Part shown: positions 42,150 through 52,132 of the stretch, in pieces
Layout: every line of letters begins with the position of its first letter
Position numbering within the stretch: the stretch's first letter is position 1
Origin: Haliclona indistincta
Lineage: Eukaryota; Porifera; Demospongiae; Haplosclerida; Chalinidae
NCBI GenBank assembly: GCA_964017065.1
Contig: OZ024786.1
Coordinates: 4,007,781-4,071,780 of the forward strand
DNA: 64,000 nt
Direction: 5' to 3'
The notes under the pieces: generated by a model
Database searches by the model: none
What the model was told of the DNA's origin: nothing
Seen by the model: only the letters and a program-made list of their open reading frames with translations
Translations under genes and position numbers: made by a program

Positions 42150-42413
42150 ATGGCCGCTCTAACTAAACGGGGAAGGATACAGAGGGCCGCTATGAGTAAG
42201 TTTAATTTTTATGCACTATTACTGAGCTCAATCACTATTCTCTATGCAGAAGCCGCTGTCAGAAGAGCCGCGGAAGTTTCTGGTGAGTGAATCATGCATG
42301 TCAATGTCACTAGTGCTTTTGTAATGTCACTGTCCCACCTTCACTGTTTATGTGTAGGCACCCCTCCAACTCCACCTCAAGAAGGCACCCTTCCGTGGTG
42401 CCTTCCAAACTGA
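42150..42413 (+). CDS. three-exon short gene, 5' part of a TPPTPP-Trp-Cys family
   Basis: Exons 42150-42195, 42250-42282 (33 nt) and 42358-42413 join in consistent phase (1, 1) with donors GTAAGT and GTGAGT and acceptors ATGCAG and GTGTAG. The 44-residue product begins MAALTKRGRIQRAAM, continues KAAVRRAAEVSG, then TPPTPPQEGTLPWCLPN and a stop. 'GTPPTPPxxGxPxWCxCGxC' is the entry to a Cys-rich domain (P2X7-tail-like) in many sponge and cnidarian proteins, so this looks like the start of such a gene cut off by a stop just after WC. It could be translated as a microprotein or be a truncated duplicate. Confidence 0.5.
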
Positions 42414-43303
42414 AGTGGGGAGTAGTGACAGCTGAAAGCATGACCCAGAGGCCTAGGAATACCAGAAGGAGTATATGTAGGAGCAGGAAACATAGTCTAC
42501 TTATTATTTTTGTAACTGGTGGAGAAGAGGTTACAAGTGGACGTCTAAGTAAAACATCATTCTGCCGTAATTTTTTTTACAGGAGAATCTTGCAGCTGCA
42601 CGATGAAACTGAGTTTCAAATGAGAGTTCATCTGTTAAGAAAGAAACTCTAAACCCTGTGTTGGAGCATTGTGGATGGTTGCAAAAAGCGCGCTGTAGTT
42701 TGCGGCTGTTGCAGTCTGCAGTTCTTTGCTCGCCATATTGCTTCTAACTTGCTTGCTCACATATTTGAGATGGACTGGGAAGAAGCGACCTCGGAAGAGG
42801 AGTCTGAAGTGTTGGAGAAAAACAATATTCATTCGTCAACAGTTGAATGTCTTCGTGGTGAGCTAGCCCACGCATACACTACAACATAGTCCTCCTCTGT
42901 TGAGTCTTATTTATTAGCTCAGCAACACAGCTATGGAGGAGCTACCAATCCCCTCAACAATGTGAAGACATATCAAAACATTTGTAGCACAAGTACAACC
43001 ACATCGTTAATGTGACCTAGCTCATCTCATTCTGACGAATGACTAGCTGGCTACTGCCACAGCTAGTCATTTCGCTACTGCCACAGCGAAATGCTTTAAA
43101 TCTCCACATTATACAGCAAAAGATTTTAGAGTGAAGGTACTTGATCAATAAAATTGGACATTCTTTGTAAAGCGGCTTAAAGATTTTAATATCTTATCTA
43201 GATGACTGGGAGTGATGATGCGGACCCAGGAATGATATTCATGAGCAGACCATTCACATCGGGTGCGGCTTACCGAACTCCCCTGTCCGTCCCTCAAAGT
43301 ATA
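42414..43303. other. unassigned frames
   Basis: An ORF at 42671-42889 (MDGCKKRAVVCGCCSLQFFA, then an acidic half) is CpG-rich and might continue the Cys-rich gene in a damaged form. Otherwise nothing recognised. Confidence 0.3.
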
Positions 43304-43511
43304 TTGAGTTGTTACATTCCTGTATGTGCCAAGGGCTGAAGGGTGAAGCCTGTTAATATGTAATATGCTAAGGGTTCTTGCTAGGCTATTTTGGAATGGA
43401 TCACTCCTTGAGTTGTTACATTCCTGTATGTGCCAAGGGCTGAAGGGTGAAGCCTGTTAATATGTAATATGCTAAGGGTTCTTGCTAGGCTATTTTGGAA
43501 TGGATCACTCC
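43304..43511. repeat. perfect 104-bp tandem duplication
   Basis: 43304-43407 and 43408-43511 are identical as read (TTGAGTTGTTACATTCCTGT to AATGGATCACTCC). Identity suggests a recent event or an assembly artefact. Confidence 0.9.
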
Positions 43512-43844
43512 ATTTGATTTTTCATTTGGGTCAAAGTATAATTAACCCTTTAACCCTAATGTTGCCTAAAGGCGTCAAAATTGGTCACACCTACTTAAAA
43601 CATCATGTAAATGAGCATCAGCATCAGTGTTAAGGTACAAGATTTGTCAGGAATAGATCCACACGAGCAACACTCAGGGAAGAGGGAATTCAGAGGATAC
43701 CAAAGCATGTTATGATTATAATGTTAATTAACTGTTAATGCTGTTAATGACAATGCTCTATTATTAATTCTCTCCACTAGTGGGGTAGTGAAATTTACTG
43801 GTACCACAAAAAGCTCTTGTGGAAGAAGCCTTTCAATAGAAGAG

Positions 43845-44146
43845 TACTTATTAGTGATAGTTCGCCTTCAACTAGATCTTCTCGAAAAAGATCTAGCCAA
43901 TCGTTACAGTATTTCTATCTTTACTGTCTCAAGAAATAATGAAAGAGAAAAAGAATGATATCATCCACAACTCGTCTCCGTATATCCATCACTTTAATCA
44001 ACTTCTCGTATGTGAGATATATAGTTACGTTTATGACTAAAGAAAGAATTGATCCAGTCATACATGCCTCAAGGACGTATACCCAACTACAAGGGAATGC
44101 TACCAAGATTATTGTAATAACTCTTACAGAATTATTAACTCAGTAA
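43845..44146 (+). pseudogene. IS5/Harbinger-type (DDE_Tnp_4) transposase fragment
   Basis: LVIVRLQLDLLEKDLANRYS then ISIFTVSR (43851-43935) matches the helix-turn-helix block 'L..MRL.LGLL..DLA.RF.ISQSTVSRI' that precedes the DDE core in HARBI1/IS5-like transposases. Further on, YPTTR and, one frame over, KIIVITLTELL align with the 'YP.TR.IIDCTE' strand. The first catalytic Asp of IIDCTE is absent here. Several frameshifts. It lies 330 bp after the 104-bp duplication. Confidence 0.6.
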
Positions 44147-44401
44147 TTATTCAAATTACTGAATTATTAATGTAGAGGAGATCAAGGAGAAAATAGGTTA
44201 AGAAAAGATGATAGCTGAAAAAATTGAAGTCAAGTCAATTATTAAAATAAAGTTTCCTTAGAATGTTTCAAAAAACAGAAGTACTGTTAACAAGCCAAGT
44301 GCTGCTTCAACCAGAGAGGCTCATTGCCGTGAGTAGCGAGTGTGGGCACTGGCACACATGCGGTGTGCAGATTCAACTCTATCTTGGTTTACCATTCTCG
44401 T

Positions 44402-44530
44402 CATTGAAGTGATCATAGAGAAAGCCAAAAGACAAGAAAAGAACCTATTGAAAATCAAAATAAACCTCCCAAAAAGCAACTTACGACAAAGCTATTTCAA
44501 TAGACCAAGTGCCACAACACAAAACTACTT
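44402..44530 (+). repeat. paralog of the charged exon at 38926
   Basis: EVIIEKAKRQEKNLLK followed by AAGCAACTTA.GACAAAGC, then CAATRGACCAAGTGC and ACAACACAAAACTAC align with 38935-39045. One small insertion breaks the alignment. Confidence 0.7.
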
Positions 44531-44581
44531 TTTAGCGTGCGATGTGCTATGCCGGCAACGGACAGAAAGACACACACACAC

Positions 44582-44625
44582 AACTATTGTATGCCTTGTG
44601 GCTCCACCCACCGAGGCATAATTAA
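44582..44625. repeat. short inverted-repeat motif shared with 53010-53052
   Basis: TATGCCTTGTGGCTCCACCC + ACCGAGGCATA nearly folds on itself. A near copy (TATGCCCCATGGCTCCGCCC + ACCGAGGCATA) occurs at about 53018-53048, also preceded by an ACACAACA-rich run. This looks like the end of a dispersed element. Confidence 0.55.
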
Positions 44626-45048
44626 TGTCATGTCTCTTTCTACAGAATCTACCCATGCAAGTGCCACAGCAAGTAATACAACCACCACCACCACCACCAC
44701 CTACACAACCACCACTACCACCGGTATGCGTCTGGGTGCCTCAGCCACAACATCCTCCCTACTTGTCTCAGCAACAACATCCTCCCTACCTGCCTCAGCC
44801 ACAACATCCTCCCTACTTGCCTCAGCCACAACATCCTCCCTACTTGCCTCAGCCACAACATCCTCCCTACTTGCCTCAGCCACAACATCCTCCCTACTTG
44901 CCTCAGCCACAACATCCTCCCTACTTGCCTCCTTATTTGCCTCAGCCACCACACTATTTGCCTCAGCCACAGTCACATCTTTCCTATTTGCCTTTGCCTC
45001 AGAAACATTGTTTGGAAGATGAAAGACAGAGTTGAGTCTTATCTTTAA
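44625..45048 (+). CDS. proline-rich 9-residue repeat ORF (27-bp minisatellite)
   Basis: The frame 44625-45035 reads a PPPPPPPTQPPLPP block, then about seven near-identical PQHPPYLPQ units (27 bp each, 44727-44925). The same DNA in other frames encodes SSLLASATT (plus) and REDVVAEAS (minus), so frame choice is uncertain. In a further frame the end reads NIVWKMKDRVESYL and TAA (45004-45048). This matches IVWTVKDKVDSYL and stop at 46540, so that frame probably carries the true 3' end of a duplicated gene, and the repeat lies in its coding region or just before it. Confidence 0.45.
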
Positions 45049-45059
45049 TACTGTTATGA

Positions 45060-45490
45060 TACAACAACAGCAACAAAAAAGTTCCAGGATAAAGCTTCAA
45101 GGGAGCCGTAAAACAGGGTGTCATGCTCACATTCAGTTTAAGAAATGTGTAGAGTACCCAGAGTACAAAGTTACTGATTATGAATTGCTTTACCTAGGAT
45201 GGGAAATCTTGAAATAAGCTCATAAATAGGCAAATGCAAGGTAAAAGACCTATGAATTGATAGGAGAGTGTAGCAAGTGCAAGATGACTATGAAGAAAGG
45301 AAAGTGCAGCAGTAGTAGCATGGCGAAAGCGTTGATTGCAGATAAGAAAGAACCGGTTGCATTGTTTGAAAACATGATTTTGAAGATAATTGATGGAGTC
45401 CATGGTGAGAATCGTTCCATGAAGCAGCTATGTGCACCTGAGCAAAAATATTTTATTGATTATCATGGCATTGTGTATGCTTCAGGATGA
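45060..45490 (+). pseudogene. FAR1/CaRF-like zinc segment plus RPA-like zinc segment
   Basis: 45080-45170: RIKLQGSRKTGCHAHIQFKK then EYPEYKV resembles 'R...GSRK.GC.AHI..KEI.LYPEY', the DNA-binding Cys/His block of FAR1/CaRF-like transposon-derived proteins. 45257-45490: GECSKCKMTMKKGKC, then ALIADKKEPVALFENMIL, recalls 'C..C...MK...C.....A.L.......+.L..F...+', an RPA-type zinc ribbon/OB segment. Whether both belong to one gene is unknown; each is incomplete. Confidence 0.4.
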
Positions 45491-45724
45491 TATCCTCCAT
45501 ATCTGATCCATTGTGTACGCCAGATCTGATCATCCTGATCAGTACAATCTTGAATGCAAACACAATAGCTTTACAAACACAAACACAATAGTTTAATTCT
45601 GTTTCCAGAAGTTTGGGGAAATTTTACCTACTGCCATGTGTGATTGGGACATCATAGAGTCAATGATACTGATCAGAGACACTCATGCTACATTATCATT
45701 ACCCAGATGAGTTACACCTTAGCT

Positions 45725-45915
45725 GGTGCAAAAGTAAAAATAAAATGCCGACATTAAAAGACTGTGACATTCATGAATGCAGTCAATAAGACTGTGTTTA
45801 ATAAGCATCTCAGTCTTAAGCATCTCTTTTGTGATTTCACCTTTCTCAACCTTGTGAGCAATCTCCTCAGAACGACTGATCTGCTCTGGAGTGAGATGCT
45901 CTCGCCTAACAAAGA
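45725..45915 (-). CDS. unrecognised charged exon
   Basis: On the minus strand, RREHLTPEQISRSEEIAHKV, then EKGEITKEMLKTEMLIKHSL is open for about 60 codons without a Met start. The composition (helical, E/K-rich, well-formed amphipathic pattern) and a GC rise suggest a real internal exon. No family known. Confidence 0.35.
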
Positions 45916-46420
45916 GAAGGAGTCTAACATCGAATGACTCTCTCGCTCACTTGTCTATTCATTCAATAAAATTCTAAACTTGACTAGTGACTACAAATCA
46001 AAATAAAACTTAATACCAAAATACCCTAGTCTGCCTTTGATAATTCTTATCATTGTCATCATCACTCTCTTCACTCGTCCAAATATCTATTAATCTACAG
46101 ATTATCAAAGTGATCTATGAAAGTGATCAGAGTGATATACAGATTATTGGGGGCTAAGATTCCATTAAACGAAACAAGAAATTTCAATTCTGGATGAAGA
46201 AGAGATCATTTCCGCTGCTGTCTGTTCCAAGTGTTAGTGTCCAAGACGCTCTAGTTGTTCCAGTTAACCTGGTGGGCAAACAACCAAAAAGCAATAAGAA
46301 ACTGATGTCCGTATACATGTGTGTTCCATAGTCGGTCTGCAAGAGAATGAGGAGATAAATGTAGGTTTGAGAAAGAAGATATGAAATAACCGTTCCAAGC
46401 CCTGGTTATTCCGCCTAAGC

Positions 46421-46540
46421 ATGTATAACTGGAATGGAGGCTCTCTTGATATTGCTGCAAAGATTAACTTATCCAAACAGGCAAACCGATTTAACCAAAT
46501 TGTTTGGACGGTCAAAGACAAAGTTGATTCTTATCTATAA
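46421..46540 (+). CDS. terminal exon ending KDKVDSYL
   Basis: The frame MYNWNGGSLDIAAKINLSKQ then ANRFNQIVWTVKDKVDSYL and TAA is complete from 46421. The last 13 residues match the end of the frame closing at 45048, showing two paralogous 3' ends 1.5 kb apart. Upstream sequence 46250-46300 matches 37960-38020. Probably a last exon; function unknown. Confidence 0.4.
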   Translation: MYNWNGGSLDIAAKINLSKQANRFNQIVWTVKDKVDSYL

Positions 46541-46852
46541 TATCTTGGTGCAGGTTTCACCAGAGTTTATCATTCACTGAAGGTACGCACTAAGCATAAT
46601 ACACTATAAGCTTAATTCAAGTGTTTGTGAAAAACAGAAAATACAATTAGGAAGGCCAAAAACACTTGTCCAAGGCTACGAATGCGTTCACAATGAAATG
46701 GAGTAGCTTCCTTGCTTACTTGGGTACTATGACATTTTCTTCTACAGTAATTCAATAATTAAATTTATTCTATGATCTTCATTGGTAACGAACAGGCCAC
46801 TTTAGAGGTCTAGTGATCAATGCACAGCAGTGCCTACAGCGGCACAATGGCA

Positions 46853-47166
46853 GTAGTATTCCTAGCAATAGCTGCTTGTGTAGGAGCACAGTAGTATTCC
46901 TAGCAATAGCTGCTTGTGTAGGAGCACAGTAGTATTCCTAGCAATAGCTTGTGTAGAAGCACAGTAGTATTCCTAGCAATAGCTTGTGTAGGAGGAGCAC
47001 AGTAGTATTCCTAGCAATAGCTGCTTGTGTAGAAGCACAGTAGTATTCCTAGCAATAGCTTGTGTAGGAGGAGCACAGTAGTATTCCTAGCAATAGCTTG
47101 TGTAGGAGGGTATTCCTAGCAATAGCTTGTGTAGGAGCACAGTAGTATTCCTAGCAATAGAGGCAC
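46853..47166. repeat. ~31-38-bp minisatellite, nine units
   Basis: Nine units of GTAGTATTCCTAGCAATAGC + (TGC)TTGTGTAGGAG(GAG)CACA. Length varies by TGC and GGA triplet indels, plus one truncated unit. Confidence 0.9.
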
Positions 47167-47911
47167 AGCGAAATTCCAATGACCTGCAACATCTTCCTAC
47201 ATTGAATAAAGCAAACAAAAGAAAACGCACCTGAACGTACCTGGTCAAGCCAAGAACGCTCTGAGGTTCTTCACTAAGAACGCTCTGAGGTTCTTCACCA
47301 TTCAGAGTTTTTTAAGTTTATTGATTTGCGACCGCAAGCCTCCAAGGTCAAGATAATTGCTGAGCCATCTAAGCGTCTAGTCAGACAAGAGTTCAAGAAG
47401 CCTGCGACACCAGTGCTGACACTTGCATCGCTTGTGTAGCTCCTGAACCATGTCGAGACTACTAAAAGAAGATGAAACAATGTACTGCACAGCACTCAAC
47501 TTCAATCAGCCCTCAATCAACTTCAGCAAACATCTTATCTTCTTACTGAGCAGCACAGCTCACACAACCACAGAAAGATTATACTGAGCAGATTTCTCAC
47601 TCTGACTATCGCCAACGCAACATACAGCGTGTATAATATCATTCCAAAACCACATGTGGTCTGGAGACGAGAGTCGAAGAAAAATGTGTTATTTTGGGGT
47701 CCAAAAAAGGGATTGAGCTAAAACTACCGATATGTCCTGCTCTAGACAGCTTACACTACTTCAATTTTATAATGGTATGTGATATGTTATGTATTAAACA
47801 CAAAACTACACAAGCTTACTAATAAGTCCTTGTTCACTTTACTAGTATTACTAACTAGCTAACTACCAATGGGCGTGAACTGGTCCCAAATACATGGTTT
47901 CAGCTGCAGCA
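47167..47911. other. no gene recognised
   Basis: A short duplicated word (AAGAACGCTCTGAGGTTCTT, about 47253 and 47278) and otherwise unremarkable sequence. Confidence 0.4.
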
Positions 47912-48381
47912 CTATTCTGCTAGAGCTGGTTTGAGCACACGTGACTTCAGGTAGCTGATGGAAGTCCTGATAGACTTGCCAATGCTGTTGCTGTGGGCTG
48001 GTTTAACCAAAATGGTTGTCACGATGGGTTTAGTGAAGGCAGGGATCAGATAGGCGACGATATCAGGTAATTTTTTTTCATTTTCAGCTCTGAGTGCTGG
48101 GTAGACAACCGGCATCAGACTGATGGTGATAGAAGCTGCGAAAAGATGCAACAGAGCTTTATTGACGGCCTTCGTTATTCTGGCATTGAGTAGTCAGCTT
48201 GATAATAACAATCATGAATGAACTGTGTATCACCTGGAACCCAAGCACGCATGCAGGCATACTGCTCGAATAAGTCTTCTTCGGTGCGGAGAGTATGTAT
48301 GTTTGCTTGTTCACCAATGATGGGAATTGTAATCACAATTGTGATTAGTGTTGGTACAACGATTGTAAAGATCACCGTTGC
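47912..48381 (-). CDS. two coding exons of a short membrane/secreted protein
   Basis: Minus strand. Exon 48381-48234 (acceptor TTGAAATAG) encodes ATVIFTIVVPTLITIVITIP, a strongly hydrophobic transmembrane or signal-anchor segment. It is followed by EQANIHTLRTEEDLFEQYAC and a phase-1 donor CAG/GTGATA. A 98-bp intron ends TCTTTTCGCAG. Exon 48135-47912 continues SITISLMPVVYPALRAENEK, then LPDIVAYLIPAFTKPIVTTI and ends LKPALAE and stop. Phases agree exactly (1+2 nt). The readable product is about 123 residues with a basic C-terminal third. The ATG exon is not found. No known family. Confidence 0.55.
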
Positions 48382-48769
48382 CTATTTCAACTCTTTTCCA
48401 TAGTGGAGCAAAATGAGTATGTTAATCTTCTTTGTGGTATTTCTAGCTTTCTTTGATGTCGTCACGATATCTAGAAAACAGAAGTATAATACTAAAAGTT
48501 TGAAAAAAGGCTCCGTCATTCACTCCGAAAGTTGTTTACCTACCAGGAGGTCCTAGCCAGTAAACACAGTTCTCTACACAGCATCAAAAATCATGTGAGA
48601 AAAATTTGAATTTTATCTCTCCATTGCCGTGTATTGTGTAGTATGGTGAGCCCGCCCTTGCTACAGGTTATAATGATATTCACCATACTGACCACGTGCG
48701 TCGTCTGCGTGAGTCGTGTCTAATCTTCGTGAGTCTCTAGTCTAACTTGATCTTCGTCTATCGCTCGCA

Positions 48770-48897
48770 ATGGGATCGGGAGTCACCGCCGTTATGATTG
48801 TAATAATTTTATCTTTATTCAACGCCAGTTGCAGCATTCCGCTGCTGCGGGAGGCCGCGACTGCAGCACCGCTGATCATTCCGAAAGGTATGATTAT
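48770..48897 (+). CDS. first exon with signal peptide, unknown secreted/membrane protein
   Basis: ATG at 48770 encodes MGSGVTAVMIVIILSLFNAS followed by CSIPLLREAATAAPLIIPK, then donor AAAG/GTATGA at 48898. The hydrophobic stretch and small residues (NAS-CS) look like a signal peptide and cleavage site. It is transcribed away from the minus-strand gene ending at 48381, with about 390 bp between, so a shared bidirectional promoter is possible. Later exons are not found. Confidence 0.45.
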
Positions 48898-49149
48898 GTA
48901 AACTAGCAGTGTTTCTTTGTGGTGCCAAATCAATAGCAGCTAGACTGCATAGGTAACGTTTGTCTCAAGGCCTATGTCGGTAAACTCTATAATACTGCAT
49001 GCTGGAATCAGTTTGTTAGTTGGCATTATTACAAATCTTGACGTTGTAACTATCCACTATTTTGTCCTGCATTATCCTTACTGTGTGTGGGGATGAGGTC
49101 AAAGAATAACCAGCATATCAAATTGCCATTGATTAACAAAACTAGAGTT

Positions 49150-49197
49150 CTAATGGAACACATACCAGGACTCAGTTCTGGGTTTGTGTTCCATTAG
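49150..49197. repeat. hairpin: 13-bp perfect inverted repeat
   Basis: CTAATGGAACACA (49150-49162) pairs with TGTGTTCCATTAG (49185-49197). TAATGGAACACAT recurs directly at 55080-55092, at the far end of the two-unit element. Confidence 0.85.
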
Positions 49198-49203
49198 CAC
49201 ATG

Positions 49204-49819
49204 TTTAATGCTCAGGGGTTGTACGTATGATAACACCTCGACACCACAGCATGCGAGAGGAAGAGGAGGGATTGGTAATAGCTCATGGGCCACTCCCTCA
49301 GCAATTGCTGCAACATATAACACATAACGCGAGGACCGGGACGCCAAACACATATGCACATATATCCAGCACTGCAGCACTGCAGGCTGGGCAGCCACTA
49401 CGAGCACCAAAGGTGCCTTGCACATCCAGCATTGCAAGCTGGGAAACCACTAATAGCGCCGGCACCATGGTGACCACTCCACAACATAGCATAATACTTG
49501 GATGGACACCCGCGGGAAACCTAGTGAGTTACAAGACGCCACAGGTGTCCCAAACCAGTAGCCAACCGCAGAGACACAGCAAGTGTACCCTGAACTGGTG
49601 CAGGTGTCCTTCGCCACTAAGATCACCATGGCGCTGGGGCGGGACACATACTCCCGCCCCTGCCACTGCAAGTGAGGAACACAACACACCCCACGAGCAG
49701 GTCCCGGTCCCTAGCCAGCCGGCAGCATAATGACAGGTCAACACCTTGCAGAACCACAGAGCGCACGCCCTCAGGTCTCCTGCAGCTTGGGAGTGTATAA
49801 GTCTAAGAGACTTCCTCCA
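49204..49819. repeat. 616-bp direct repeat, first copy
   Basis: Differs from 50604-51219 at a single position (G at 49329, A at 50729) by direct reading. Offset is exactly 1400 bp. It contains GC-rich stretches and ends CTTCCTCCA. Confidence 0.95.
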
Positions 49820-50476
49820 CTTCTGTTCTTTTAAGCCTTGTTCACAAACAGATCTTTGGGAACCTCGTACTCGAAAAAAGAGGTAAATAAACAATAAAAA
49901 TTGAATAGCAGTGGTAGCAGCTTGTCTTCAGCTCTGAAGACTCCTGTCATTAAGTGCAAACATTGGGCCAAGGGAGTGGTCATTCCGACTAACCCATGAG
50001 CGTGTCACGCCCCGAAGAGCGGAGTTGTTAGACAAACAAACAGATAATTCACAGAGTTAACACAACAGACATACATACAAACAAACACATAGCCACAGAC
50101 AATCACAGACAAACATAAAAACACTTAACAGCCGCAACAAGTTTAGGACAAGCCGCACAACAAATACAAATAATGAAAAGCGTTCATACAACAACAATAA
50201 TATTGATTGCAACAATGTATGATGATTTCATTAATCAGCACAGTCATAAGTTGCTATCTGTACAATTTGCACCAATGGGAAGGACCTAGCCAACTTGCAT
50301 GGGGTATGATAATCATATCATAACAGAGTCCCTGATTCAGCTTGCACAATTGTCCCATGACAGAAATCATTATGGCACATAGTTAAACTTGAGGGAGTGC
50401 CCACATACACCCACTAAGTATAACAACACTGCAAGCTTTATAATATATATGCATGTAAGGGAGGGGTTAGGGTGGG

Positions 50477-50606
50477 AAGACAAACACGAAACGCCACCAG
50501 TAGGCCAACATGTGGTGCAATGACAGGATCACGTGCTTGCCATCAGAGGGTGCCCAACCCACTTCTCATTAACTCATTTTAATGCTGTGCATTGAAAATA
50601 ATATTT
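50477..50606. repeat. 130-bp terminal block, first copy
   Basis: AAGACAAACACGAAACGCCA to AAAATAATATTT, identical to 54950-55079 as read. Confidence 0.9.
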
Positions 50607-51219
50607 AATGCTCAGGGGTTGTACGTATGATAACACCTCGACACCACAGCATGCGAGAGGAAGAGGAGGGATTGGTAATAGCTCATGGGCCACTCCCTCA
50701 GCAATTGCTGCAACATATAACACATAACACGAGGACCGGGACGCCAAACACATATGCACATATATCCAGCACTGCAGCACTGCAGGCTGGGCAGCCACTA
50801 CGAGCACCAAAGGTGCCTTGCACATCCAGCATTGCAAGCTGGGAAACCACTAATAGCGCCGGCACCATGGTGACCACTCCACAACATAGCATAATACTTG
50901 GATGGACACCCGCGGGAAACCTAGTGAGTTACAAGACGCCACAGGTGTCCCAAACCAGTAGCCAACCGCAGAGACACAGCAAGTGTACCCTGAACTGGTG
51001 CAGGTGTCCTTCGCCACTAAGATCACCATGGCGCTGGGGCGGGACACATACTCCCGCCCCTGCCACTGCAAGTGAGGAACACAACACACCCCACGAGCAG
51101 GTCCCGGTCCCTAGCCAGCCGGCAGCATAATGACAGGTCAACACCTTGCAGAACCACAGAGCGCACGCCCTCAGGTCTCCTGCAGCTTGGGAGTGTATAA
51201 GTCTAAGAGACTTCCTCCA
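50604..51219. repeat. 616-bp direct repeat, second copy
   Basis: See first copy at 49204. Immediately beyond the shared end it forms a hairpin absent from the first copy. Confidence 0.95.
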
Positions 51220-51246
51220 ATAGCGCGTAGCGCTATACACTCCCAA
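51187..51246. repeat. nested hairpin at the 616-bp block boundary
   Basis: TTGGGAGTGTATA (51187-51199) pairs with TATACACTCCCAA (51234-51246). Inside the loop ATAGCGC-GTA-GCGCTAT forms a second stem. The shared block ends at 51219, between the arms. Confidence 0.85.
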
Positions 51247-52099
51247 TCACACCGTCATCATTCTCAACCCTCGTCCAGTAAAACATATACTTCATTTGGA
51301 CATTAACAACTAACCAACCACTACCCTTTCCTACATAACATGGGTACTAATGCTAAGTAGTAAACTGTAAGAGCTATTCTCCATGCTACCATCATTTATC
51401 TTTAATGGTTACGACGCAACGCCTGCCGGCAAACCCCATTGAACATTGGCAATGAATTTCTGCTCAGACATAAATAAATATATTGCTGGGCACCTTTAAA
51501 GTAATTCTGCTAGCATGGGTACCTTACATATCTCGACACCGGTCACACCCCGGAATGCAATTAACCCCTACCCTCAGGGGGTGCTGCTTCAATTGCAGAA
51601 TGTTGCTTATGCGAAAACTTAGCTGCCAAACTTTGCTGCCACATGTAACTCAGTGTGCCCGCAATCATGTTGGGCAATTATAAAACTTCATGATTCGATT
51701 ATTGCCATGAGTTAAAATCGCGATTATGGCGATCCTAGCCATGCGTTGTGACTTAAGACTGAAACAACAACAACAACAAAAAAAAAGAAAACAACTGCAC
51801 AACATAATAATATGCACAACACACTGAACGCCATACTGCTACAGTTATTCAATGTTTGTAGCGATAAAATCACCAAGCAGCAATTTGGTATTCTTCTTCT
51901 TGACTAGAAAATGGCCACGGACCTTCTCTGCCACTAGTGCAGCTTGCGCTGCTGAGCTAGCTCGTGAATCGTGATCGTACGCGTCTGTTTGCATATGCAC
52001 GCGCGTTTCTTCAATTAGCCGGCTAGGTAAGCGCTAATAGGGCGCGATAAGGCGCAATAATCGCGTCAATCAATTATCGGGCAATGCAGCTAGGCGCCG

Positions 52100-52132
52100 A
52101 TTATCAACGCGATTTCTTATCGCGTTGATAAT
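52100..52132. repeat. perfect 14-bp hairpin (CpG-rich)
   Basis: ATTATCAACGCGAT (52100-52113), loop TTCTT, ATCGCGTTGATAAT (52119-52132). The surrounding 52030-52160 is full of GCGATTAT/ATAATCGC words, suggesting a decayed palindromic repeat. Confidence 0.8.

Noticed and set aside
49227..49730. 167-codon ORF present twice (also 50627-51130)
   Set aside because: Overlaps long frames on the other strand, has no domain, and its conservation is explained by the recent DNA duplication.
49204..51219. LTR retrotransposon with 616-bp LTRs and 784-bp interior
   Set aside because: Ends are not TG..CA on both copies, no flanking 4-6-bp duplication matches, no PBS or PPT was seen, and the 130-bp shared 3' block extends the repeat unit beyond the proposed LTRs. 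Kept only as an alternative.
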